In this document: piece after piece, positions 23,872 to 37,311 of the stretch | Numbering within the stretch: position 1 is the first letter of the stretch | How the letters are laid out: every line of letters begins with the position of its first letter | Origin: Limanda limanda | Taxonomy: Eukaryota; Chordata; Actinopteri; Pleuronectiformes; Pleuronectidae | DNA: 64,000 bases | Assembly (NCBI RefSeq): GCF_963576545.1 | Contig: NW_026870439.1 | Location: forward strand, 62,001-126,000 | Direction of reading: 5' to 3' | Notes under the pieces: model-generated | What the model saw: the letters and a program-made list of their open reading frames with translations, nothing else | Told to the model about the DNA's origin: nothing | Databases searched by the model: none | Translations under genes and position numbers: made by a program

Positions 23872-26800
23872 GGAAACGGGGAGATAAGCGTTTTTTGGAA
23901 GCATTGATTAAGATTTCTGACTTTTCATCACATGTCAGCCCAAGTGTCAGAAAAGCGCTGGAAACATGGAGATAAGCCTTTTTTGGAAGAAATGGTCAAA
24001 TTCTTGAATTTTTCATCACACATCATCCCAAATGTCACTAAACAGCTGGAAACGGGGAGATAAGCCGTTTTTGGAAGCAATGGTTAACATTTTGACTTTT
24101 TCATCACATATCAGCTCCAGTGTCAGAAAAGCGCTGGAAACAGGGAGATATGCCTTTTTTTGGAAGAAATGGTTAAATTCTTGAATTTTTCATCACACAT
24201 CATCCCAAATGTCACTAAACAGCTGGAAACCGGGAGATGAGCCTTTTTTGGAAGCATTGATTAAGATTTCTGATTTTTTCATCACATGTCAGCCCAAGTG
24301 TCAGAAAAGCGCTGGAAACAGGGAGATAAGCCTTTTTTGGAAGAAATGGTCAAATTCTTGAATTTTTCATCACACATCATCCCAAATGTCACTAAACAGC
24401 TGGAAACGGGGAGATAAGTTTTTTTTGGAAGCAATGGTTAACATTTTGACTTTTTCATCACATATCAGCTCCAGTGTCAGAAAAGCGCTGGAAACAGGGA
24501 GATATGCCTTTTTTTGGAAGAAATGGTTAAATTCTTGAATTTTTCATCACACAACATCCCAAATGTCACTAAACAGCTGGAAACGGGGAGATAAGCCTTT
24601 TTTGGAAGCATTGATTAAGATTTCTGACTTTTTCATCACATGTCAGCCCAAGTGTCAGAAAAGCGCTGGAAACAGGGAGATAAGCCTTTTTTGGAAGAAA
24701 TGGTTAAATTCTTGAATTTTTCATCACACATCATCCCCAATGTCACTAAACAGCTGGAAACGGGGAGATAAGCCGTTTTTGGAAGCAATGGTTAACATTT
24801 TGACTTTTTCATCACATATCAGCTCCAGTGTCAGAAAAGCGCTGGAAACAGGGAGATATGCCTTTTTTTGGAAGAAATGGTTAAATTCTTGAATTTTTCA
24901 TCACACATCATCCCAAATGTCACTAAACAGCTGGAAACGGGGAGATAAGCCTTTTTGGAAGCATTGATTAAGATTTCTGACTTTTTCATCACATGTCAGC
25001 CCAAGTGTCAGAAAAGCGCTGGAAACAGGGAGATAAGCCTTTTTTGGAAGAAATGGTCAAATTCTTGAATTTTTCATCACACATCATCCCAAATGTCACT
25101 AAACAGCTGGAAACGGGGAGATAAGCCGTTTTTGGAAGCAATGGTTAACATTTTGACTTTTTCATCACATATCAGCTCCAGTGTCAGAAAAGCGCTGGAA
25201 ACAGGGAGATATGCCTTTTTTTGGAAGAAATGGTTAAATTCTTGAATTTTTCATCACACATCATCCCAAATGTCACTAAACAGCTGGAAACCGGGAGATG
25301 AGCCTTTTTTGGAAGCATTGATTAAGATTTCTGATTTTTTCATCACATGTCAGCCCAAGTGTCAGAAAAGCGCTGGAAACAGGGAGATAAGCCTTTTTTG
25401 GAAGAAATGGTCAAATTCTTGAATTTTTCATCACACATCATCCCAAATGTCACTAAACAGCTGGAAACGGGGAGATAAGTTTTTTTTGGAAGCAATGGTT
25501 AACATTTTGACTTTTTCATCACATATCAGCTCCAGTGTCAGAAAAGCGCTGGAAACAGGGAGATATGCCTTTTTTTGGAAGAAATGGTTAAATTCTTGAA
25601 TTTTTCATCACACAACATCCCAAATGTCACTAAACAGCTGGAAACGGGGAGATAAGCCTTTTTTGGAAGCATTGATTAAGATTTCTGACTTTTTCATCAC
25701 ATGTCAGCCCAAGTGTCAGAAAAGCGCTGGAAACAGGGAGATAAGCCTTTTTTGGAAGAAATGGTTAAATTCTTGAATTTTTCATCACACATCATCCCCA
25801 ATGTCACTAAACAGCTGGAAACGGGGAGATAAGCCGTTTTTGGAAGCAATGGTTAACATTTTGACTTTTTCATCACATATCAGCTCCAGTGTCAGAAAAG
25901 CGCTGGAAACAGGGAGATATGCCTTTTTTTGGAAGAAATGGTTAAATTCTTGAATTTTTCATCACACATCATCCCAAATGTCACTAAACAGCTGGAAACG
26001 GGGAGATAAGCCTTTTTGGAAGCATTGATTAAGATTTCTGACTTTTTCATCACATGTCAGCCCAAGTGTCAGAAAAGCGCTGGAAACAGGGAGATAAGCC
26101 TTTTTTGGAAGAAATGGTCAAATTCTTGAATTTTTCATCACACATCATCCCAAATGTCACTAAACAGCTGGAAACGGGGAGATAAGCCGTTTTTGGAAGC
26201 AATGGTTAAGATTTCTGACTTTTTCATCACATGTCAGCCCAAGTGTCAGAAAAGCGCTGGAAACAGGGAGATAAGCCTTTTTTGGAAGAAATGGTTAAAT
26301 TCTTGAATTTTTCATCACACATCATCCCAAATGTCACTGAACAGCTGGAAACGGGGAGATGAGCCTTTTTTGGAAGCGTTGATTAAGATTTCTGACTTTT
26401 CATCACATGTCAGCCCAAGTGTCAGAAAAGCGCTGGAAACAGGGAGATAAGCCTTTTTTGGAAGAAATGGTCAAATTCTTGAATTTTTCATCACACATCA
26501 TCCCAAATGTCACTACACAGCTGGAAACGGGGAGATAAGCCGTTTTTGGAAGCAATGGTTAAGATTTCTGACTTTTTCATCACATGTCAGCCCAAGTGTC
26601 AGAAAAGCGCTGGAAACAGGGAGATAAGCCTATTTTGGAAGAAATGGTCAAATTCTTGAATTTTTCATCACACATCATCCCAAATGTCACTAAACAGCTG
26701 GAAACGGGGAGATAAGTTTGTTTTGGAAGCAATGGTTAAAATTTTGACTTTTTCATCACATATCAGCTCCAGTGTCAGAAAAGCGCTGGAAACAGGGAGA

Positions 26801-27938
26801 TATGCCTTTTTTTGGAAGAAATGGTTAAATTCTTGAATTTTTCATCACACATCATCCCAAATGTCACTAAACAGCTGGAAACGGGGAGATAAGCCTTTTT
26901 TGGAAGCATTGATTAAGATTTCTGACTTTTTCATCACATGTCAGCCCAAGTGTCAGAAAAGCGCTGGAAACAGGGAGATAAGCCTTTTTTGGAAGAAATG
27001 GTCAAATTCTTGAGTTTTTCATCACACATCATCCCAAATGTCACTAAAGAGCTGGAAACGGGGAGATAAGCCTTTTTTGGAAGCATTGATTAAGATTTCT
27101 GACTTTTTCATCACATGTCAGCCCAAATGTCAGAAAAGCGCTGGAAACAGGGAGATAAGCCTTTTTTGGAAGAAATGGTTAAATTCTTGAATTTTTCATC
27201 ACACATCATCCCAAATGTCACTAAACAGCTGGAAACGGGGAGATAAGCCGTTTTTGGAAGCAATGGTTAACATTTTGACTTTTTCATCACATATCAGCTC
27301 CAGTGTCAGAAAAGCGCTGGAAACAGGGAGATATGCCTTTTTTTGGAAGAAATGGTTAAATTCTTGAATTTTTCATCACACATCATCCCAAATGTCACTA
27401 AACAGCTGGAAACGGGGAGATAAGCCTTTTTTGGAAGCATTGATTAAGATTTCTGACTTTTTCATCACATGTCAGCCCAAGTGTCAGAAAAGCGCTGGAA
27501 ACAGGGAGATAAGCCTTTTTTGGAAGAAATGGTTAAATTCTTGAATTTTTCATCACACATCATCCCAAATGTCACTAAACAGCTGGAAACGGGGAGATAA
27601 GCCGTTTTTGGAAGCAATGGTTAAGATTTCTGACTTTTTCATCACATGTCAGCCCAAGTGTCAGAAAAGCGCTGGAAACAGGGAGATAAGCCTTTTTTGG
27701 AAGAAATGGTCAAATTCTTGAATTTTTCATCACACATCATCCCCAATGTCACTAAACAGCTGGAAACGGGGAGATAAGCCGTTTTTGGAAGCAATGGTTA
27801 ACTTTTTGACTTTTTCATCACATATCAGCTCCAGTGTCAGAAAAGCGCTGGAAACAGGGAGATATGCCTTTTTTTGGAAGAAATGGTTAAATTCTTGAAT
27901 TTTTCATCACACATCATCCCAAATGTCACTAAACAGCT
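23872..27938 (+). repeat. HOR block, 23 dimers (4,067 bp)
   Basis: Order: a b c d e b g' b c d e b g' h i j k n o b o p b. It contains a 1,061 bp tandem duplication (24,048-26,169). The c A monomers carry gatgagcc instead of gataagcc (24,225 and 25,286), a marker shared with the c at about 21,590. k near 26,720 has a G within its T tract. Confidence 0.84.
24048..26169 (+). repeat. 1,061 bp tandem duplication of b c d e b g'
   Basis: Copies 24,048-25,108 and 25,109-26,169, six dimers each in the order b c d e b g'. Both share the unusual ggaaaccgggagatgag form of c, and the order is the same throughout. Confidence 0.85.
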
Positions 27939-30237
27939 GGAAACGGGGAGATAAGCGTTTTCTGGAAGCATTGATTAAGATTTCTGACTTTTCATCACAT
28001 GTCAGCCCAAGTGTCAGAAAAGCGCTGGAAACATGGAGATAAGCCTTTTTTGGAAGAAATGGTCAAATTCTTGAATTTTTCATCACACATCATCCGAAAT
28101 GTCACTAAACAGCTGGAAACGGGGAGATAAGCCGTTTTTGGAAGCAATGGTTAACATTTTGACTTTTTCATCACATATCAGCTCCAGTGTCAGAAAAGCG
28201 CTGGAAACAGGGAGATATGCCTTTTTTTGGAAGAAATGGTTAAATTCTTGAATTTTTCATCACACATCATCCCAAATGTCACTAAACAGCTGGAAACCGG
28301 GAGATAAGCCTTTTTTGGAAGCATTGATTAAGATTTCTGATTTTTTCATCACATGTCAGCCCAAGTGTCAGAAAAGCGCTGGAAACAGGGAGATAAGCCT
28401 TTTTTGGAAGAAATGGTCAAATTCTTGAATTTTTCATCACACATCATCCCAAATGTCACTAAACAGCTGGAAACGGGGAGATAAGTTTTTTTTGGAAGCA
28501 ATGGTTAACATTTTGACTTTTTCATCACATATCAGCTCCAGTGTCAGAAAAGCGCTGGAAACAGGGAGATATGCCTTTTTTTGGAAGAAATGGTTAAATT
28601 CTTGAATTTTTCATCACACAACATCCCAAATGTCACTAAACAGCTGGAAACGGGGAGATAAGCCTTTTTTGGAAGCATTGATTAAGATTTCTGACTTTTT
28701 CATCACATGTCAGCCCAAGTGTCAGAAAAGCGCTGGAAACAGGGAGATAAGCCTTTTTTGGAAGAAATGGTTAAATTCTTGAATTTTTCATCACACATCA
28801 TCCCCAATGTCACTAAACAGCTGGAAACGGGGAGATAAGCCGTTTTTGGAAGCAATGGTTAACATTTTGACTTTTTCATCACATATCAGCTCCAGTGTCA
28901 GAAAAGCGCTGGAAACAGGGAGATATGCCTTTTTTTGGAAGAAATGGTTAAATTCTTGAATTTTTCATCACACATCATCCCAAATGTCACTAAACAGCTG
29001 GAAACGGAGAGATAAGCCTTTTTGGAAGCATTTATTAAGATTTCTGACTTTTTCATCACATGTCAGCCCAAGTGTCAGAAAAGCGCTGGAAACAGGGAGA
29101 TAAGCCTTTTTTGGAAGAAATGGTCAAATTCTTGAATTTTTCATCACACATCATCCCAAATGTCACTAAACAGCTGGAAACGGGGAGATAAGCCGTTTTT
29201 GGAAGCAATGGTTAAGATTTCTGACTTTTTCATCACATGTCAGCCCAAGTGTCAGAAAAGCGCTGGAAACATGGAGATAAGCCTTTTTTGGAAGAAATGG
29301 TCAAATTCTTGAATTTTTCATCACACATCATCCGAAATGTCACTAAACAGCTGGAAACGGGGAGATAAGCCGTTTTTGGAAGCAATGGTTAACATTTTGA
29401 CTTTTTCATCACATATCAGCTCCAGTGTCAGAAAAGCGCTGGAAACAGGGAGATATGCCTTTTTTTGGAAGAAATGGTTAAATTCTTGAATTTTTCATCA
29501 CACATCATCCCAAATGTCACTAAACAGCTGGAAACCGGGAGATAAGCCTTTTTTGGAAGCATTGATTAAGATTTCTGATTTTTTCATCACATGTCAGCCC
29601 AAGTGTCAGAAAAGCGCTGGAAACAGGGAGATAAGCCTTTTTTGGAAGAAATGGTCAAATTCTTGAATTTTTCATCACACATCATCCCAAATGTCACTAA
29701 ACAGCTGGAAACGGGGAGATAAGTTTTTTTTGGAAGCAATGGTTAACATTTTGACTTTTTCATCACATATCAGCTCCAGTGTCAGAAAAGCGCTGGAAAC
29801 AGGGAGATATGCCTTTTTTTGGAAGAAATGGTTAAATTCTTGAATTTTTCATCACACATCATCCCAAATGTCACTAAACAGCTGGAAACGGGGAGATAAG
29901 CCTTTTTTGGAAGCATTGATTAAGATTTCTGACTTTTTCATCACATGTCAGCCCAAGTGTCAGAAAAGCGCTGGAAACAGGGAGATAAGCCTTTTTTGGA
30001 AGAAATGGTCAAATTCTTGAATTTTTCATCACACATCATCCCAAATGTCACTAAACAGCTGGAAACGGGGAGATAAGCCTTTTTTGGAAGCATTGATTAA
30101 GATTTCTGACTTTTTCATCACATGTCAGCCCAAGTGTCAGAAAAGCGCTGGAAACAGGGAGATAAGCCTTTTTTGGAAGAAATGGTTAAATTCTTGAATT
30201 TTTCATCACACATCATCCCAAATGTCACTAAACAGCT
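27939..30237 (+). repeat. HOR block, 13 dimers (2,299 bp)
   Basis: Order: a b c d e b g s b c k n o. s (29,176) is a new dimer: an h-type A followed by the a-type B with ggaaacatgg. Its B shares the private 'catccgaaatg' (29,334) with the B of this block's own a dimer (28,096), 1,238 bp (seven dimers) upstream, so s probably arose by exchange between h and a. Confidence 0.84.
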
Positions 30238-31563
30238 GGAAACGGGGAGATAAGCGTTTTTTGGAAGCATTGATTAAGATTTCTGACTTTTCATCACATG
30301 TCAGCCCAAGTGTCAGAAAAGCGCTGGAAACATGGAGATAAGCCTTTTTTGGAAGAAATGGTCAAATTCTTGAATTTTTCATCACACATCATCCCAAATG
30401 TCACTAAACAGCTGGAAACGGGGAGATAAGCCTTTTTTGGAAGAAATGGTCAAATTCTTGAATTTTTCATCACACATCATCCCAAATGTCACTAAACAGC
30501 TGGAAACGGGGAGATAAGCCGTTTTTGGAAGCAATGGTTAAGATTTCTGACTTTTTCATCACATGTCAGCCCAAGTGTCAGAAAAGCGCTGGAAACATGG
30601 AGATAAGCCTTTTTTGGAAGAAATGGTCAAATTCTTGAATTTTTCATCACACATCATCCGAAATGTCACTAAACAGCTGGAAACGGGGAGATAAGCCGTT
30701 TTTGGAAGCAATGGTTAACATTTTGACTTTTTCATCACATATCAGCTCCAGTGTCAGAAAAGCGCTGGAAACAGGGAGATATGCCTTTTTTTGGAAGAAA
30801 TGGTTAAATTCTTGAATTTTTCATCACACATCATCCCAAATGTCACTAAACAGCTGGAAACCGGGAGATAAGCCTTTTTTGGAAGCATTGATTAAGATTT
30901 CTGATTTTTTCATCACATGTCAGCCCAAGTGTCAGAAAAGCGCTGGAAACAGGGAGATAAGCCTTTTTTGGAAGAAATGGTCAAATTCTTGAATTTTTCA
31001 TCACACATCATCCCAAATGTCACTAAACAGCTGGAAACGGGGAGATAAGTTTTTTTTGGAAGCAATGGTTAACATTTTGACTTTTTCATCACATATCAGC
31101 TCCAGTGTCAGAAAAGCGCTGGAAACAGGGAGATATGCCTTTTTTTGGAAGAAATGGTTAAATTCTTGAATTTTTCATCACACAACATCCCAAATGTCAC
31201 TAAACAGCTGGAAACGGGGAGATAAGCCTTTTTTGGAAGCATTGATTAAGATTTCTGACTTTTTCATCACATGTCAGCCCAAGTGTCAGAAAAGCGCTGG
31301 AAACAGGGAGATAAGCCTTTTTTGGAAGAAATGGTCAAATTCTTGAATTTTTCATCACACATCATCCCAAATGTCACTAAACAGCTGGAAACGGGGAGAT
31401 AAGCCTTTTTTGGAAGCATTGATTAAGATTTCTGACTTTTTCATCACATGTCAGCCCAAGTGTCAGAAAAGCGCTGGAAACAGGGAGATAAGCCTTTTTT
31501 GGAAGAAATGGTTAAATTCTTGAATTTTTCATCACACATCATCCCAAATGTCACTAAACAGCT
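30238..31563 (+). repeat. Short HOR block, 7.5 dimers (1,326 bp)
   Basis: Order: a, extra B, s b c d n o. The half dimer is the B monomer at 30,414-30,501. s carries catccgaaatg at 30,660. The block lacks everything between d and n. Confidence 0.85.
30414..30501 (+). repeat. Phase-slip B monomer (B-B junction)
   Basis: Here a B monomer directly follows another B, breaking strict alternation. It starts ggaaacgggg like an A monomer but continues gcc-TTTTTT-ggaagaaatggtcaaa like a B, so the join lies between the shared ggaaac start and ggaaga. Confidence 0.9.
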
Positions 31564-33155
31564 GGAAACGGGGAGATAAGCGTTTTTTGGAAGCATTGAT
31601 TAAGATTTCTGACTTTTCATCACATGTCAGCCCAAGTGTCAGAAAAGCGCTGGAAACATGGAGATAAGCCTTTTTTGGAAGAAATGGTCAAATTCTTGAA
31701 TTTTTCATCACACATCATCCCAAATGTCACTAAACAGCTGGAAACGGGGAGATAAGCCGTTTTTGGAAGCAATGGTTAACATTTTGACTTTTTCATCACA
31801 TATCAGCTCCAGTGTCAGAAAAGCGCTGGAAACAGGGAGATATGCCTTTTTTTGGAAGAAATGGTTAAATTCTTGAATTTTTCATCACACATCATCCCAA
31901 ATGTCACTAAACAGCTGGAAACCGGGAGATAAGCCTTTTTTGGAAGCATTGATTAAGATTTCTGATTTTTTCATCACATGTCAGCCCAAGTGTCAGAAAA
32001 GCGCTGGAAACAGGGAGATAAGCCTTTTTTGGAAGAAATGGTCAAATTCTTGAATTTTTCATCACACATCATCCCAAATGTCACTAAACAGCTGGAAACG
32101 GGGAGATTAGTTTTTTTTGGAAGCAATGGTTAACATTTTGACTTTTTCATCACATATCAGCTCCAGTGTCAGAAAAGCGCTGGAAACAGGGAGATATGCC
32201 TTTTTTTGGAAGAAATGGTTAAATTCTTGAATTTTTCATCACACATCATCCCAAATGTCACTAAACAGCTGGAAACGGGGAGATAAGTTTTTTTTGGAAG
32301 CAATGGTTAACATTTTGACTTTTTCATCACATATCAGCTCCAGTGTCAGAAAAGCGCTGGAAACAGGGAGATATGCCTTTTTTTGGAAGAAATGGTTAAA
32401 TTCTTGAATTTTTCATCACACAACATCCCAAATGTCACTAAACAGCTGGAAACGGGGAGATAAGCCTTTTTTGGAAGCATTGATTAAGATTTCTGACTTT
32501 TTCATCACATGTCAGCCCAAGTGTCAGAAAAGCGCTGGAAACAGGGAGATAAGCCTTTTTTGGAAGAAATGGTTAAATTCTTGAATTTTTCATCACACAT
32601 CATCCCCAATGTCACTAAACAGCTGGAAACGGGGAGATAAGCCGTTTTTGGAAGCAATGGTTAACATTTTGACTTTTTCATCACATATCAGCTCCAGTGT
32701 CAGAAAAGCGCTGGAAACAGGGAGATATGCCTTTTTTTGGAAGAAATGGTTAAATTCTTGAATTTTTCATCACACATCATCCCAAATGTCACTAAACAGC
32801 TGGAAACGGGGAGATAAGCCTTTTTTGGAAGCATTGATTAAGATTTCTGACTTTTTCATCACATGTCAGCCCAAGTGTCAGAAAAGCGCTGGAAACAGGG
32901 AGATAAGCCTTTTTTGGAAGAAATGGTCAAATTCTTGAATTTTTCATCACACATCATCCCAAATGTCACTAAACAGCTGGAAACGGGGAGATAAGCCTTT
33001 TTTGGAAGCATTGATTAAGATTTCTGACTTTTTCATCACATGTCAGCCCAAGTGTCAGAAAAGCGCTGGAAACAGGGAGATAAGCCTTTTTTGGAAGAAA
33101 TGGTTAAATTCTTGAATTTTTCATCACACATCATCCCAAATGTCACTAAACAGCT
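31564..33155 (+). repeat. Short HOR block, 9 dimers (1,592 bp)
   Basis: Order: a b c k d e b n o. k and d, which share the same A type, sit side by side, so one was probably inserted or duplicated. The k A monomer reads gattag instead of gataag near 32,105, a private change. Confidence 0.84.
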
Positions 33156-34835
33156 GGAAACGGGGAGATAAGCGTTTTTTGGAAGCATTGATTAAGATTT
33201 CTGACTTTTCATCACATGTCAGCCCAAGTGTCAGAAAAGCGCTGGAAACATGGAGATAAGCCTTTTTTGGAAGAAATGGTCAAATTCTTGAATTTTTCAT
33301 CACACATCATCCCAAATGTCACTAAACAGCTGGAAACGGGGAGATAAGCCTTTTTTGGAAGAAATGGTCAAATTCTTGAATTTTTCATCACACATCATCC
33401 CAAATGTCACTAAACAGCTGGAAACGGGGAGATAAGCCGTTTTTGGAAGCAATGGTTAAGATTTCTGACTTTTTCATCACATGTCAGCCCAAGTGTCAGA
33501 AAAGCGCTGGAAACATGGAGATAAGCCTTTTTTGGAAGAAATGGTCAAATTCTTGAATTTTTCATCACACATCATCCGAAATGTCACTAAACAGCTGGAA
33601 ACGGGGAGATAAGCCGTTTTTGGAAGCAATGGTTAACATTTTGACTTTTTCATCACATATCAGCTCCAGTGTCAGAAAAGCGCTGGAAACAGGGAGATAT
33701 GCCTTTTTTTGGAAGAAATGGTTAAATTCTTGAATTTTTCATCACACATCATCCCAAATGTCACTAAACAGCTGGAAACCGGGAGATAAGCCTTTTTTGG
33801 AAGCATTGATTAAGATTTCTGATTTTTTCATCACATGTCAGCCCAAGTGTCAGAAAAGCGCTGGAAACAGGGAGATAAGCCTTTTTTGGAAGAAATGGTC
33901 AAATTCTTGAATTTTTCATCACACATCATCCCAAATGTCACTAAACAGCTGGAAACGGGGAGATAAGTTTTTTTTGGAAGCAATGGTTAACATTTTGACT
34001 TTTTCATCACATATCAGCTCCAGTGTCAGAAAAGCGCTGGAAACAGGGAGATATGCCTTTTTTTGGAAGAAATGGTTAAATTCTTGAATTTTTCATCACA
34101 CAACATCCCAAATGTCACTAAACAGCTGGAAACGGGAAGATAAGCCTTTTTTGGAAGCATTGATTAAGATTTCTGACTTTTTCATCACATGTCAGCCCAA
34201 GTGTCAGAAAAGCGCTGGAAACAGGGAGATAAGCCTTTTTTGGAAGAAATGGTTAAATCCTTGAATTTTTCATCACACATCATCCCCAATGTCACTAAAC
34301 AGCTGGAAACGGGGAGATAAGCCGTTTTTGGAAGCAATGGTTAACATTTTGACTTTTTCATCACATATCAGCTCCAGTGTCAGAAAAGCGCTGGAAACAG
34401 GGAGATATGCCTTTTTTTGGAAGAAATGGTTAAATTCTTGAATTTTTCATCACACATCATCCCAAATGTCACTAAACAGCTGGAAACGGGGAGATAAGCC
34501 TTGTTTGGAAGCATTGATTAAGATTTCTGACTTTTTCATCACATGTCAGCCCAAGTGTCAGAAAAGCGCTGGAAACAGGGAGATAAGCCTTTTTTGGAAG
34601 AAATGGTCAAATTCTTGAATTTTTCATCACACATCATCCCAAATGTCACTAAACAGCTGGAAACGGGGAGATAAGCCTTTTTTGGAAGCATTGATTAAGA
34701 TTTCTGACTTTTTCATCACATGTCAGCCCAAGTGTCAGAAAAGCGCTGGAAACAGGGAGATAAGCCTTTTTTGGAAGAAATGGTTAAATTCTTGAATTTT
34801 TCATCACACATCATCCCAAATGTCACTAAACAGCT
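33156..34835 (+). repeat. Short HOR block, 9.5 dimers (1,680 bp)
   Basis: Order: a, extra B, s b c d e b n o. It repeats the a-B-s arrangement of 30,238 at an offset of 2,918 bp, including catccgaaatg (33,578), but retains e b, which that copy lacks. n near 34,500 has ccttgtttgg. Confidence 0.85.
33332..33419 (+). repeat. Phase-slip B monomer, duplicate of the one at 30,414
   Basis: Second B-B junction with the same structure as 30,414-30,501, exactly 2,918 bp (33 monomers) downstream and with the same flanking a and s dimers. It is most simply a copy of the first event rather than an independent slip. Confidence 0.9.
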
Positions 34836-37311
34836 GGAAACGGGGAGATAAGCGTTTTTTGGAAGCATTGATTAAGATTTCTGACTTTTCATCACATGTC
34901 AGCCCAAGTGTCAGAAAAGCGCTGGAAACATGGAGATAAGCCTTTTTTGGAAGAAATGGTCAAATTCTTGAATTTTTCATCACACATCATCCCAAATGTC
35001 ACTAAACAGCTGGAAACGGGGAGATAAGCCGTTTTTGGAAGCAATGGTTAACATTTTGACTTTTTCATCACATATCAGCTCCAGTGTCAGAAAAGCGCTG
35101 GAAACAGGGAGATATGCCTTTTTTTGGAAGAAATGGTTAAATTCTTGAATTTTTCATCACACATCATCCCAAATGTCACTAAACAGCTGGAAACCGGGAG
35201 ATAAGCCTTTTTTGGAAGCATTGATTAAGATTTCTGATTTTTTCATCACATGTCAGCCCAAGTGTCAGAAAAGCGCTGGAAACAGGGAGATAAGCCTTTT
35301 TTGGAAGAAATGGTCAAATTCTTGAATTTTTCATCACACATCATCCCAAATGTCACTAAACAGCTGGAAACGGGGAGATAAGTTTTTTTTGGAAGCAATG
35401 GTTAACATTTTGACTTTTTCATCACATATCAGCTCCAGTGTCAGAAAAGCGCTGGAAACAGGGAGATATGCCTTTTTTTGGAAGAAATGGTTAAATTCTT
35501 GAATTTTTCATCACACAACATCCCAAATGTCACTAAACAGCTGGAAACGGGGAGATAAGCCTTTTTTGGAAGCATTGATTAAGATTTCTGACTTTTTCAT
35601 CACATGTCAGCCCAAGTGTCAGAAAAGCGCTGGAAACAGGGAGATAAGCCTTTTTTGGAAGAAATGGTTAAATTCTTGAATTTTTCATCACACATCATCC
35701 CCAATGTCACTAAACAGCTGGAAACGGGGAGATAAGCCGTTTTTGGAAGCAATGGTTAACATTTTGACTTTTTCATCACATATCAGCTCCAGTGTCAGAA
35801 AAGCGCTGGAAACAGGGAGATATGCCTTTTTTTGGAAGAAATGGTTAAATTCTTGAATTTTTCATCACACATCATCCCAAATGTCACTAAACAGCTGGAA
35901 ACGGGGAGATAAGCCGTTTTTGGAAGCAATGGTTAAGATTTCTGACTTTTTCATCACATGTCAGCCCAAGTGTCAGAAAAGCGCTGGAAACAGGGAGATA
36001 AGCCTTTTTTGGAAGAAATGGTTAAATTCTTTAATTTTTCATCACACATCATCCCAAATGTCACTAAACAGCTGGAAACGGGGAGATGAGCCTTTTTTGG
36101 AAGCGTTGATTAAGATTTCTGACTTTTCATCACATGTCAGCCCAAGTGTCAGAAAAGCGCTGGAAACAGGGAGATAAGCCTTTTTTGGAAGAAATGGTCA
36201 AATTCTTGAATTTTTCATCACACATCATCCCAAATGTCACTACACAGCTGGAAACGGGGAGATAAGCCGTTTTTGGAAGCAATGGTTAAGATTTCTGACT
36301 TTTTCATCACATGTCAGCCCAAGTGTCAGAAAAGCGCTGGAAACAGGGAGATAAGCCTTTTTTGGAAGAAATGGTCAAATTCTTGAATTTTTCATCACAC
36401 ATCATCCCAAATGTCACTAATGAGCTGGAAACGGGGAGATAAGCCGTTTTTGGAAGCAATGGTTAACATTTTGACTTTTTCATCACATATCAGCTCCAGT
36501 GTCAGAAAAGCGCTGGAAACAGGGAGATATGCCTTTTTTTGGAAGAAATGGTTAAATTCTTGAATTTTTCATCACACAACATCCCAAATGTCACTAAACA
36601 GCTGGAAACGGGGAGATAAGCCTTTTTTGGAAGCATTGATTAAGATTTCTGACTTTTTCATCACATGTCAGCCCAAGTGTCAGAAAAGCGCTGGAAACAG
36701 GGAGATAAGCCTTTTTTGGAAGAAATGGTTAAATTCTTGAATTTTTCATCACACATCATCCCCAATGTCACTAAACAGCTGGAAACGGGGAGATAAGCCG
36801 TTTTTGGAAGCAATGGTTAACATTTTGACTTTTTCATCACATATCAGCTCCAGTGTCAGAAAAGCGCTGGAAACAGGGAGATATGCCTTTTTTTGGAAGA
36901 AATGGTTAAATTCTTGAATTTTTCATCACACATCATCCCAAATGTCACTAAACAGCTGGAAACGGGGAGATAAGCCTTTTTTGGAAGCATTGATTAAGAT
37001 TTCTGACTTTTTCATCACATGTCAGCCCAAGTGTCAGAAAAGCGCTGGAAACAGGGAGATAAGCCTTTTTTGGAAGAAATGGTCAAATTCTTGAATTTTT
37101 CATCACACATCATCCCAAATGTCACTAAACAGCTGGAAACGGGGAGATAAGCCTTTTTTGGAAGCATTGATTAAGATTTCTGACTTTTTCATCACATGTC
37201 AGCCCAAGTGTCAGAAAAGCGCTGGAAACAGGGAGATAAGCCTTTTTTGGAAGAAATGGTTAAATTCTTGAATTTTTCATCACACATCATCCCAAATGTC
37301 ACTAAACAGCT
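34836..37311 (+). repeat. HOR block, 14 dimers (2,476 bp)
   Basis: Order: a b c d e b h i p d* e b n o. d* (near 36,433) combines a b-type A with the d-type B (cacaacatccc). p ends 'ctaatgagct', a private form that recurs at about 39,250. The h B monomer has G to T at 36,032, which removes a recurrent in-frame TGA and opens a longer but meaningless reading frame. Confidence 0.83.

Noticed and set aside
35881..36177. Open reading frames of 63-109 codons (5287-5496, 12086-12283, 35881-36177, 40833-41129, 50115-50324, 54536-54745, 55243-55572 on +; 4565-4756 on -)
   Set aside because: All seven + strand frames start or run inside repeat monomers, most at the ATG of 'aaatgtcact', and read the same satellite. 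Three open further only because single substitutions remove a recurrent TGA (36,032; 40,983; 55,394). The dimer length is not consistently a multiple of three, and no frame is conserved between copies.
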